Origin: Thiocapsa roseopersicina
GTDB taxonomy: Bacteria; Pseudomonadota; Gammaproteobacteria; Chromatiales; Chromatiaceae
Direction: 5' to 3'
DNA length: 64,000 nucleotides
NCBI RefSeq assembly: GCF_900106925.1
Contig: NZ_FNNZ01000018.1
Span: forward strand, 47,521 to 111,520
Shown here: piece after piece, positions 25,077-33,218 of the stretch
How positions within the stretch are numbered: position 1 is the stretch's first letter
Layout of the letters: the number at the start of each line of letters is the position of its first letter
The notes under the pieces: generated by a model
Database searches by the model: none
Seen by the model: the letters and a program-made list of their open reading frames with translations, nothing else
What the model was told of the DNA's origin: nothing
Made by a program: the position numbers and the translations under genes

Positions 25077-27382
25077 TCCACATCCACCGACTGGGCGGTT
25101 GCGCCCCCACGCCTCTGGCGCATTATCTGAAGGCGATTGGAATTTTGCGACTGATTGCGGAGCAGGCTGATGTGTCGGCTCGGGGATGGTGGGACGGGGA
25201 TCTCTTCAGATTGTCGACGACGCTCGATGCCGACGAGCTGAACAGCTTCTTTATGTCGCGTTACAAGCCAACCCCGATGCTCTCGCCTTGGAACAAAGGC
25301 TCCGGGTTCTACTCCGTGAAGGATGCTGGACTCCACCCTGTGGAACACTCAACTGCGCCGCGTTTCTCAAATCTGCGCGATGGCATCAAGGCATCAAGAG
25401 ATCTGCTTGACGATCTAATCGAGGCAGATCAAGCCGTCCGCTCAATCAAAGATGAATCAAAGACCAAGGGCCTCAGCCGGACGGCGAGAGCAGGGCTCAG
25501 ATCGTCGGCGGATTACAAGCAACGTCTTGCCGAAGCAGAGCGACGTTTCAAGCGATGCAAGGCCGAGCTTATTCCCGCAGTCCGTCGATCCTGGCGAGGT
25601 CCGCACCGGGACTGGATCGACGCCGCGATGGTTCTCGCGGACGATGACAGCGCCATGTTTCCCTCACTGCTGGGAACGGGCGGAAACGATGGACGTTTGG
25701 ATTTTACAAATAACTTCCTCCAACGGCTCGGTGACATCTTCGACCTCACTTCACCATCGGGAAGACACCGGGACAGCACCGAGGAATGGATTCGCGGTGC
25801 CCTTTGGGGGGAACCGGCAGCCGGCTCGCAGACCGGTTGCGCGGTCGGGCAGTACCTGCCGGGAACGGCCGGAGGCGCAAACAACGACAACGGGCCTGAT
25901 GGCAATAGCCTCCTTAATCCGCTCGACTTTCTGTTGATGCTGGAGGGTTCGGTCCTGTTCACTGCTCATGCGACGAGGCGGCTGGGCTCAAGAAAGGGGA
26001 TCCGGGCCGCAGCCCCCTTCGCTGTCGATGCTCAAGCCGCCGGCTATGCGAGTGCCTCGGGATCCGACGAGACCGCCCGCGGAGAGCAATGGATGCCGCT
26101 TTGGAACAAACCGTTCAGATTGTATGAACTGAAGCGAGTGCTTGCAGAGGGCCGTGCCCAGATCGGCGCCCATGCGTCAAGCGATCCCTTAGACCTTGCC
26201 CGCGCCATTGCACGGCTTGGCACCGCACGGGGGATCAGCAGCTTCCAACGATACGGCTATATCGAACGCAACGGACAATCAAATCTCGCCGTCCCCTTGG
26301 GACGCTTCAATGTCCCCGAGCGCGCTAATACAGAGCTCGAATGCCTCGACGACTTGGACGGATGGCTCGTCCGCATTCGCCGTGAGGCGCGCTCCAAGAA
26401 CGCGAGCGGTCCGTTCAAGCAGGCCGAGCGCCAACTCGGCGACGCTCTACTCGCCGTCACGCAGCACCCGACCGAGGCAATGCGCTGGCAGCGTGTGCTC
26501 CTAGCGCTAGTTGGAATCGAGGCAGTTCAAGTCAACGGAAGCGGTTTCAAGGCTGGTCCGATCCCCAAGTTACGCCCGGCTTGGGTCGCAGCAGCCGACG
26601 ACGGCGGGCCCGAGATTCGGCTCGCGGTTGCACTGGCGCTGCAACAGGGCGGCTTCGAGGGAAAAGACGCGCGTCGCTGGAACAGCGTCCGCCGGCATTG
26701 GCTTCCGCTGGACCAAAGGGATCTGCAGCGCTTCGCACAAGCCGGCAGCGTTGGACACACGCACCTGCTCGATGGCCCGGAACGGGTAATCCAAGGCCGA
26801 GTCGGTCTCGAAGATGCCGTAGCGCTGGTCGAACGTCGCCTGATCGAGGCAACCCAGCACGGCCAGCGCCGATTGCCGCTGCGCGCGGCTCATCGTGCTG
26901 CGGCGCTGAGTCCCGATCTGGCAGCACTTTGTAACGGCGCGATTGATCTCGACCGAACCATGGCCCTCGCTCGGGCGCTGATGGCCCTGAACCCATCAAT
27001 GTGGCAGCACGAACCCGTCGCCCTCTCCCGACCCGCATCTGACTCGATCAACGACAACATCCCTGACGACGCCTGGCTCGTCTTGCGGCTCGCCCTGTTG
27101 CCTGAGCCGCTACGGGTCAGCGGCGGAACAAACAAGATCGAGATCCGGACCGATCCCGCAATCGTCCGTCGGCTCGCCAATGGTGACGCAGCAACCGCGC
27201 TGCAGCTCGCACTGCGTCGCCTGGATTCGGTCGGGATCAGAGCGGCGGTCCGCTCGACCAGCCTCCCAGCCACGACGGCTCGGCGCTGGGCCGCCGCCCT
27301 CGCCTTCCCGATCTCGCCATCAACCGCAACCCGTTATCTGCGTCGGCTCGACCCGACGATTGACTCGACCAAGGAGGACTGA
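25073..27382 (+). CDS. csx17: Csx17/Cas8g large subunit, type I-G
   Basis: The 769-residue product begins MIHIHRLGGCAPTPLAHYLKAIGILRLI... in the manner typical of Csx17; within it GWWDGDLFRL and SPWNKGSGFY are conserved motifs of the subtype. It is the large subunit of the type I-G effector complex, presumed to recognise PAM and start R-loop formation. It starts in a 4-bp overlap with fic and ends 3 bp before csb1, so it is tightly co-translated. Confidence 0.92.
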   Translation: MIHIHRLGGCAPTPLAHYLKAIGILRLIAEQADVSARGWWDGDLFRLSTTLDADELNSFFMSRYKPTPMLSPWNKGSGFYSVKDAGLHPVEHSTAPRFSNLRDGIKASRDLLDDLIEADQAVRSIKDESKTKGLSRTARAGLRSSADYKQRLAEAERRFKRCKAELIPAVRRSWRGPHRDWIDAAMVLADDDSAMFPSLLGTGGNDGRLDFTNNFLQRLGDIFDLTSPSGRHRDSTEEWIRGALWGEPAAGSQTGCAVGQYLPGTAGGANNDNGPDGNSLLNPLDFLLMLEGSVLFTAHATRRLGSRKGIRAAAPFAVDAQAAGYASASGSDETARGEQWMPLWNKPFRLYELKRVLAEGRAQIGAHASSDPLDLARAIARLGTARGISSFQRYGYIERNGQSNLAVPLGRFNVPERANTELECLDDLDGWLVRIRREARSKNASGPFKQAERQLGDALLAVTQHPTEAMRWQRVLLALVGIEAVQVNGSGFKAGPIPKLRPAWVAAADDGGPEIRLAVALALQQGGFEGKDARRWNSVRRHWLPLDQRDLQRFAQAGSVGHTHLLDGPERVIQGRVGLEDAVALVERRLIEATQHGQRRLPLRAAHRAAALSPDLAALCNGAIDLDRTMALARALMALNPSMWQHEPVALSRPASDSINDNIPDDAWLVLRLALLPEPLRVSGGTNKIEIRTDPAIVRRLANGDAATALQLALRRLDSVGIRAAVRSTSLPATTARRWAAALAFPISPSTATRYLRRLDPTIDSTKED

Positions 27383-27385
27383 CTC

Positions 27386-28375
27386 ATGGCAATCGATCTC
27401 GCCGCTCTCAATAACAGCCACCGCTTGTTGTTCGCAATTCCACTCAAGCCCTTACTGGGCCATCGATTTCAGCCGACAGGATTCCCGGGGCTAGGAGCCT
27501 CGACCTTCCGGACATCGGAGGGTGATTCGCTCTTGGTCGAAAGCGCTCAGAGTATGGCAAACCGCCTGGAGATGATGGTCTGGGACGAGGCGGAGCAAGA
27601 CGTCAAGCAGGCCCTTCGCGGTCTTTCCCACGTGCGGATCGAACGGTCGGATGGCAGCTTCCTGACGGATACGATTCTGGAGTCGCATCGAATCAACAGC
27701 CCTTACCTGCTTGCCGAGTCAAGCAAGAAATTCTTGGTGATGTTGAAAGAGGCTCTCGGCGTCTCGACTTCAGGCCCGATTGATCGGCGAAAGCTCGCCA
27801 GAGTGCTGCTCAATTTTGACGTCGGCTGCCTTCTACATGGCGTTTTCCTTGCTAGGCCGGAATTGGCAGGTGGACGCTTGCGCGTCGCGCGCAGTCTCTC
27901 CGCCTTTATAGAGGCCGATGGCGTGCAGATCGCCGCGTCCGGCGGAGTGAAAAACGATCACGTCAACCCTCAAGGCGATACCAAGGTCGGATTCGGCAAC
28001 GTCCCATTCGCGCGAGATGAATTCACTGCCGATCGGCTCACGCTGTATGTCAACCTCGACCTCGCTCAGATTCGCGGGTTCGGACTTGACGAAGCGGCTC
28101 AGCGACTCTTGATCCTACTGGCACTCTATAAGCTCCGAGCGCTCCTGGACGCCGGGCTGCGTCTGCGAACCGCTTGCGATCTCACAGTCGCATCCGAGCA
28201 CGTCGCTGCAATCAACCCGGTGAACTTTCTACTGCCCACGATGGCCGAGATCGAGCCCGAGTTGAAAGAGGCGATCGCGGCCTGCAGTCCACCGATGGAA
28301 GTCAGGAAAGCCATCTACGGCGATGAGATCGTGCCGAAGCGCGACGCACAAACCGAGGCCGAGACTGAAGACTAG
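27386..28375 (+). CDS. csb1: Csb1/Cas7g backbone protein, type I-G
   Basis: This 329-residue Cas7 homologue (GSU0053-type) forms the crRNA-binding filament of the effector. Characteristic stretches are GASTFRTSEGDSLLVESAQS near the N-terminus, HRINSPYLLA, and LARPELAGGRLRVARSLSAF in the middle. It lies 3 bp after csx17 and 11 bp before csb2, following the usual order csx17-csb1-csb2 of subtype I-G. Confidence 0.92.
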   Translation: MAIDLAALNNSHRLLFAIPLKPLLGHRFQPTGFPGLGASTFRTSEGDSLLVESAQSMANRLEMMVWDEAEQDVKQALRGLSHVRIERSDGSFLTDTILESHRINSPYLLAESSKKFLVMLKEALGVSTSGPIDRRKLARVLLNFDVGCLLHGVFLARPELAGGRLRVARSLSAFIEADGVQIAASGGVKNDHVNPQGDTKVGFGNVPFARDEFTADRLTLYVNLDLAQIRGFGLDEAAQRLLILLALYKLRALLDAGLRLRTACDLTVASEHVAAINPVNFLLPTMAEIEPELKEAIAACSPPMEVRKAIYGDEIVPKRDAQTEAETED

Positions 28376-28386
28376 AGGAGCAGGGA

Positions 28387-30084
28387 ATGCCCACGCTGCT
28401 GATCCGCTTCCCCGGCGGGCGTTATCACACCACACCGAGCGGCCATCATGTCAACGAAGGCCAGATCGAATGGCCTCCATCGCCGTGGCGGCTGCTCCGA
28501 GCCTTGTTGGCTTGCGGTTACAACTCACTCGGCTGGGAGGGCGACCTCTGCAAACCGATGGCCAATCAACCACCGCCTTTGGCGCGTTCTCTGATCCTCA
28601 AGCTCGCTGATGTTCTTCCCAGCTACGCCATCCCGCAAGTCGTCGGGGCGCACTCCCGGCACTACATGCCGCTGACCACCATCGACAAGGGACGCGAGAA
28701 GACGGCGCTGGTCTTCGACACTTGGGCGCAACTCGGAGACCAGACACTCGCGGTCACCTGGGATGTCGACCTGACCTGCGATGAGTCGACCCTGCTGGCA
28801 GCACTTGCTGAACGACTTGGCTATCTCGGCCGATCCGAAAGCTGGGCAGATGCCAAGCTCGCAAGGGTCGAGGATGTCTGTCCGTTACCCAATTGCGTAC
28901 CGACAGACACGTTATCCAATCCAGGAATCGGCTGGGAGCAGGTACCGGTCATAGCAGTCCAGAGGCCGGCTGAATTCGATCGCTGGCGCAATGAAGTCAC
29001 TGCTCGCCTTTTGGCGCCTCTCCAACCGCCAGCCGGGAAAAGGCCAACCAAGGCGCTGCTGACCAAGCGAGAAAAGGCTGCCCTGCCCTACCCCGCGGAC
29101 CTTATCGCATGTCTTCAGGCCGATACGAATTGGCTGCGCGGCCACGGCTGGAGTCAACCGCCGGGAAGCCAACGGGTGTTCTACTGGCGACCCTCGGACA
29201 TTCTCGAATCGGGTGCGCCCGGCCCCCGCAAGGCGGCTCGCGAAGCGCCGCCTGTCGAGGCCATGCTCTTATCCCTCGCCACGGAGAGCGGCAACGATCA
29301 TGCGCTGCCGGCCGTCACGCGGGTGCTACCGCAGGCAGAGCTGATGCACCGAGCACTTGGGGGACGGATCAAGCGGATTGCCGGCCATTCACCGGTCATC
29401 TCAGGTTGCGATGCCGAGGGTCGGCCGCTGAAGGGCGCTCATCTCCATGCCCACATTCTGCCGCTCGATCTGGACGGTGATCAACACCTGGAACACATCC
29501 TCGTCTGGGCACCCATGGGGCTTGACCAGGTCGCGCAGTCCGCGGTTCGCGGCGTTCGCAACACCGACATGAAAGGCGGTGTGGGCCGGCTCAAGGTCGC
29601 ACTGGCAGCCGCCGGCGATCTCGCAGATCTGCGCGGGCTAACAGGCGAGTACGGCGAGCGAATGGGGCGCATGCTCGGCCCGCTTGAGGGGGCGGAACAA
29701 TGGCTGAGCCTCACACCCTTTATCGCACCTCGGTTCACCAAGCGGAGCGGAAGAAACAGCCTGGAAGAACAAGTTCGGTCGGAGCTGCTGTCGCGAGGCA
29801 TCCAACAACAGGTCGAGATCGAGCGCCTCGATCCCTGGAGTAGTAGAAGTCCCGTCATCCGGATGCTTTCCGGCGACGAACACGGTTCGGGTATTGAGCC
29901 AGAAGTGGCTAGCCCACGATGGGCGCGCTTCCGGCATTTCGTCCGCACCCGTCGCAACGGCCCTGCGCCCCCCGTGGACTGCGGTTTCGCGCTGCGCTTG
30001 CGTTTCGCCGAGCCTGTGCGAGGTCCCCTCTGCCTTGGATACGGCAGTCATTTCGGGCTTGGACTCTTTCAGGCCGACGCGTAA
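28387..30084 (+). CDS. csb2: Csb2, Cas5-Cas6 fusion, type I-G
   Basis: The 565-residue product begins with LLIRFPGGRYHTTPSGHHVN and EWPPSPWRLLRALLA, signatures of Csb2 (GSU0054-type). The N-terminal part is Cas5-like and the C-terminal part acts as Cas6, processing the repeat-containing transcript. The later HLHAHILPLDLDGDQHLEH segment carries several histidines that could serve in RNA cleavage. An AGAGGAG Shine-Dalgarno precedes the start. It is the last gene of the effector block; a toxin-antitoxin pair on the other strand follows 30 bp later. Confidence 0.91.
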   Translation: MPTLLIRFPGGRYHTTPSGHHVNEGQIEWPPSPWRLLRALLACGYNSLGWEGDLCKPMANQPPPLARSLILKLADVLPSYAIPQVVGAHSRHYMPLTTIDKGREKTALVFDTWAQLGDQTLAVTWDVDLTCDESTLLAALAERLGYLGRSESWADAKLARVEDVCPLPNCVPTDTLSNPGIGWEQVPVIAVQRPAEFDRWRNEVTARLLAPLQPPAGKRPTKALLTKREKAALPYPADLIACLQADTNWLRGHGWSQPPGSQRVFYWRPSDILESGAPGPRKAAREAPPVEAMLLSLATESGNDHALPAVTRVLPQAELMHRALGGRIKRIAGHSPVISGCDAEGRPLKGAHLHAHILPLDLDGDQHLEHILVWAPMGLDQVAQSAVRGVRNTDMKGGVGRLKVALAAAGDLADLRGLTGEYGERMGRMLGPLEGAEQWLSLTPFIAPRFTKRSGRNSLEEQVRSELLSRGIQQQVEIERLDPWSSRSPVIRMLSGDEHGSGIEPEVASPRWARFRHFVRTRRNGPAPPVDCGFALRLRFAEPVRGPLCLGYGSHFGLGLFQADA

Positions 30085-30114
30085 CCATCGGAGCGTCGAG
30101 GGATGCGAAAAGGC

Positions 30115-30459
30115 TCACCACATCCCCAAAACAGCCCGCAACCCGCGTTCCACCTCCGCCATTTCGTCGTCGGTCAGCGCGGTGAGTGGCCCTTCGCCGA
30201 AGCGCTCGCGATCGATCGTGCGGGGCTGGTCGGTGATGACTTGGCAGGGTTTCAGGAGCCGTTCGCGTGCCGCAAGGGTGACGCGCCAACGCCGAAAGCC
30301 GGGGTAAACCTGGCTGGTCAACGGCAAACACACGACCATCGGGGTTGTCGCGGCATTCAGCTCGTCGCTTTGCATGACGAGGACGGGCCTGATCTTCCCG
30401 ATCTCACGCCCGCGTGGCGGGTTCAGGTTCGCGACCCAGACTTCGCCACGGCGCATCAT
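30115..30459 (-). CDS. mazF: MazF/PemK-family mRNA interferase toxin
   Basis: The 114-residue product starts MMRRGEVWVANLNPPRGRE and contains GKIRPVLVMQSDELN and TPMVVCLPLTSQV, the standard MazF/PemK fold signatures. These toxins cut single-stranded mRNA at short motifs. Its ATG overlaps the stop of the upstream antitoxin gene. The pair is transcribed against the cas operon and sits exactly between csb2 and cas4-cas1. Confidence 0.9.
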   Translation of the reverse strand: MMRRGEVWVANLNPPRGREIGKIRPVLVMQSDELNAATTPMVVCLPLTSQVYPGFRRWRVTLAARERLLKPCQVITDQPRTIDRERFGEGPLTALTDDEMAEVERGLRAVLGMW

Positions 30460-30773
30460 CTCCACCAAGTCTCGCCGGAATCCGGATCCGTTGCCTCGTC
30501 CGGTTTCCGCCCCTCCGCACGGTCGAGGGCCTCGTTGTCCAGCGGCAGAGCTTCTTCGGCAATCTCGAGCGCCTCGCCGCGCAGGGCCGGATCGCTGTAT
30601 CCGGCTTTCGCCTCCGCCACGTACTCGGCCATGAAGCGCTCGCGCTCGCGCTGCGCGATGAACTGCGTGACGGCGTCGCGGATCACCTCCGAACGCGGCC
30701 GTCCCGCCAGCTCCGCCTCGCGGTTGAGCCTTTGCTCCAGGTCGTCGGGGAGACGCAGACTGAGTGCACCCAT
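30456..30773 (-). CDS. Ribbon-helix-helix antitoxin of the MazF pair
   Basis: The 105-residue protein begins with a ribbon-helix-helix DNA-binding motif (LSLRLPDDLEQRLNREAELA, then GRPRSEVIRDAV), which probably autoregulates the operon. The acidic C-terminal tail (EALPLDNEALDRAEG to GETWWR) would wrap and neutralise the toxin. It overlaps the mazF start. Its promoter must lie in the 140-bp gap before cas4-cas1, on the opposite strand from the adaptation genes. Confidence 0.87.
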   Translation of the reverse strand: MGALSLRLPDDLEQRLNREAELAGRPRSEVIRDAVTQFIAQRERERFMAEYVAEAKAGYSDPALRGEALEIAEEALPLDNEALDRAEGRKPDEATDPDSGETWWR

Positions 30774-30913
30774 GTATTGCGCTCCGAGTTACATTTGGTA
30801 TCACAAAGCGTAGCACGCCACGCATCGTATGCAACATTCCGAGGGTTGGTGGCCGCGCTTGCGTTGGCCGACGCGATCACCGAAATGACGATCGAGGATG
30901 GAGGGACCATGCC

Positions 30914-32638
30914 ATGTCGAATGATTCGATTCCCCAACAAGGCGAGCTTGAGCTGCCCTTCCCGGAGATGGTCCGGGATGTCCCGCTGCTGCCGGCCCGG
31001 ATGATCAACGAGTTCTGTTACTGCCCGCGATTGGCGTATTTGGAGTGGGTTCAGGGCGAGTGGGACGACTCGGCCGATACGGTTGAAGGCCGGTATGTTC
31101 ATCGCAAGGTCGACAAGGGCAGCGGCACACTACCGGAAGCGGACCAGACCGAGCCGGACGAGAAGATCCACGCCCGCTCCATCACCTTGTCGTCCAACCG
31201 CCTCGGCCTGATCGCGCGGATGGACCTGATCGAGGGCGAAGGCCGGGTCGTCACGCCGGTCGACTACAAGCGCGGTAAGCGTCCGCATGTGAGCCACGGC
31301 GCCTACGACCCCGAGCGCGTACAGATCTGCGTCCAGGGCATGATCCTGGAGGAGCATGGCTACAGCTGCGACGAAGGCATCCTCTATTACGCCGCCAGCC
31401 GCGAGCGTGTCCGGATCGCGCTGGACGAGGAACTGCGGGGCTTGACCAGGCGAACCATCGACGGTCTGCGTTTCGTCGCGGCCGGCGGCCGGGTTCCGCT
31501 CCCGCTGGAAGACAGTCCGAAATGTCCCCGATGCTCGCTGGTGGGCATCTGTCTTCCGGACGAGATCAACTTCTTCCGCGGTGTCGATATCGCCCCGCGG
31601 CCGCTGGCCGTCGGTCTGGATACCGCGATGCCGCTTTACGTCCAGGCATTCCACGCCAAGGTCTCGAAATCCGGCGAGCGACTGGAGGTCTCCATCGACG
31701 ACAAGCAGATCCAGAGCGTGCGTCTGATGGACGTCTCTCAGCTCGCACTCTTCGGCAACGTCTATGTGACCACGCCAACCATGCAGGAGCTGATGCGCCG
31801 GAACGTGCCGATCACCTGGCATAGCCATGGTGGCTGGTTCATGGGACACACGATCGGGACCGGACACAAGAACGTCGAGCTTCGCCGCGCACAATTCCGT
31901 CTGGCCGACGATGCGTCCTTTTGTCTACGATTCGCGAAGGGACTCATGGAAGGAAAGCTGCGAAACGCGCGAACCATGCTGCGCCGCAACTGGAAGGCGG
32001 AGGGTGGAGCCCCCGACGCACTGCTGGAATCGCTTAACGGGGACGTCAAGAGAACCCGTCGCGCGGCAGATCTCCCGGAGCTGTTGGGCGTCGAGGGCAG
32101 CGGTGCGGCCCGTTACTTCGGGACACTCTCCAATCTCATCAGACCGCCGGGCGATGCCTCGGTGCTCACCTTCGACTTCCGAACCCGCAACCGTCGGCCA
32201 CCGACGGATCCAGTCAATGCTCTGCTCTCATACGCTTACGGATTGTTGGCACGCACCTGGACCGTCACCTTGTCTGCGGTCGGCTTCGATCCCTACCTCG
32301 GGTTCTATCACCAGCCACGCTACGGCCGCCCTGCCCTGGCGCTGGATCTGATGGAACCCTTTCGACCGCTGCTCGCCGATTCCGCGGTGATCCAGGCGAT
32401 CAACAATGGCGAAGTCCGCCCGACGGACTTCATCCAAGCTGCCGGCAGCGTTTCGCTGACAAACGACGGCCGAAAGCGATTCATCGGGACGTTCGAGCGC
32501 CGGCTTGCCCAAGAGGTCACGCATCCGGTCCTGGGCTACCGGCTCAGCTACCGTCGTCTGCTGGAGGTCCAAGCCCGACTGCTCGCGCGGCATATTCTCG
32601 GCGAGCTCGATGACTACCCCAACTTCACGCCACGTTGA
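30914..32638 (+). CDS. cas4-cas1: Cas4-Cas1 fusion protein
   Basis: The 574-residue protein joins Cas4 (about 1-205) and Cas1 (about 225-570), a hallmark of subtype I-G adaptation modules. Cas4 has CYCPRLAYLEW (C35, C37), the RecB-like VDYKRGKRP and the C-terminal CPRCSLVGIC, which together bind an Fe-S cluster. Cas1 has the catalytic Glu in VEGSGAARYF and the His and Asp in FYHQPRYGRPALALDLMEPFRP. It trims and integrates prespacers with Cas2 next door. The second ATG of two (30914) was chosen as the better-spaced start. Confidence 0.94.
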   Translation: MSNDSIPQQGELELPFPEMVRDVPLLPARMINEFCYCPRLAYLEWVQGEWDDSADTVEGRYVHRKVDKGSGTLPEADQTEPDEKIHARSITLSSNRLGLIARMDLIEGEGRVVTPVDYKRGKRPHVSHGAYDPERVQICVQGMILEEHGYSCDEGILYYAASRERVRIALDEELRGLTRRTIDGLRFVAAGGRVPLPLEDSPKCPRCSLVGICLPDEINFFRGVDIAPRPLAVGLDTAMPLYVQAFHAKVSKSGERLEVSIDDKQIQSVRLMDVSQLALFGNVYVTTPTMQELMRRNVPITWHSHGGWFMGHTIGTGHKNVELRRAQFRLADDASFCLRFAKGLMEGKLRNARTMLRRNWKAEGGAPDALLESLNGDVKRTRRAADLPELLGVEGSGAARYFGTLSNLIRPPGDASVLTFDFRTRNRRPPTDPVNALLSYAYGLLARTWTVTLSAVGFDPYLGFYHQPRYGRPALALDLMEPFRPLLADSAVIQAINNGEVRPTDFIQAAGSVSLTNDGRKRFIGTFERRLAQEVTHPVLGYRLSYRRLLEVQARLLARHILGELDDYPNFTPR

Positions 32639-32653
32639 CGGAGCCCACACGCC

Positions 32654-32947
32654 ATGGACCAACGGCTCTACATCGTCGCCTACGACATCTCGGATCAGAA
32701 GCGCTGGCGACGGGTTTTCAAGCTCATGAAGGGCTTTGGTGAATGGATGCAACTGTCCGTCTTCCAGTGTCGGTTGACGCCTAAACAACACGCTGAATTG
32801 ATCGCCTTGCTTGACGGTATCATTCACCATACCGAAGACCACATCCTGCTGCTCGACTTCGGTCACGCGGAGAATGTCTCCCCCCGCGTCGTCAGTCTCG
32901 GCAAGACCAGCTTCACGCCGATCGAGCATGAGCCGGTCATTGTCTGA
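32654..32947 (+). CDS. cas2: Cas2 adaptation protein
   Basis: The 97-residue product has the Cas2 ferredoxin-like start RLYIVAYDISDQKRW with the conserved Asp, and LSVFQCRLT in the dimer-forming strand. Cas2 bridges two Cas1 dimers during spacer integration. It lies 15 bp after cas4-cas1 and 271 bp before the first CRISPR repeat. Confidence 0.95.
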   Translation: MDQRLYIVAYDISDQKRWRRVFKLMKGFGEWMQLSVFQCRLTPKQHAELIALLDGIIHHTEDHILLLDFGHAENVSPRVVSLGKTSFTPIEHEPVIV

Positions 32948-33218
32948 CCGGATCGGGCGCCAAGGCTCCGAGGTCGACAAATGCGTCAGTCGGCCTCGAA
33001 CCTTGACTTCGACGTAGATCCTGCCGCGAAGGCGAGAGCGCTTCGGTGGCGCCAAGAACCCCGGCAGCGTTCGCTGCAAATAGCTCTTTAAAAACCAGCG
33101 CGATCGACTACACTTCTCATTCCAAGGATCAGTTTTGGTGTTGGCAGGATGCCAGATCAGCATCACCGCTCGCAAAATCCCCCGCAGCGCGCCCACAAAG
33201 CGGGCTGCAGCCGGAGCA
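32948..33218 (+). promoter_or_regulatory. CRISPR leader
   Basis: The non-coding stretch between cas2 and the first repeat should be the leader holding the array promoter and the integration site. It contains an AT-rich run TAGCTCTTTAAAAACC near 33080. The leader side is confirmed because decayed repeats lie at the opposite end of the array. Confidence 0.75.
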
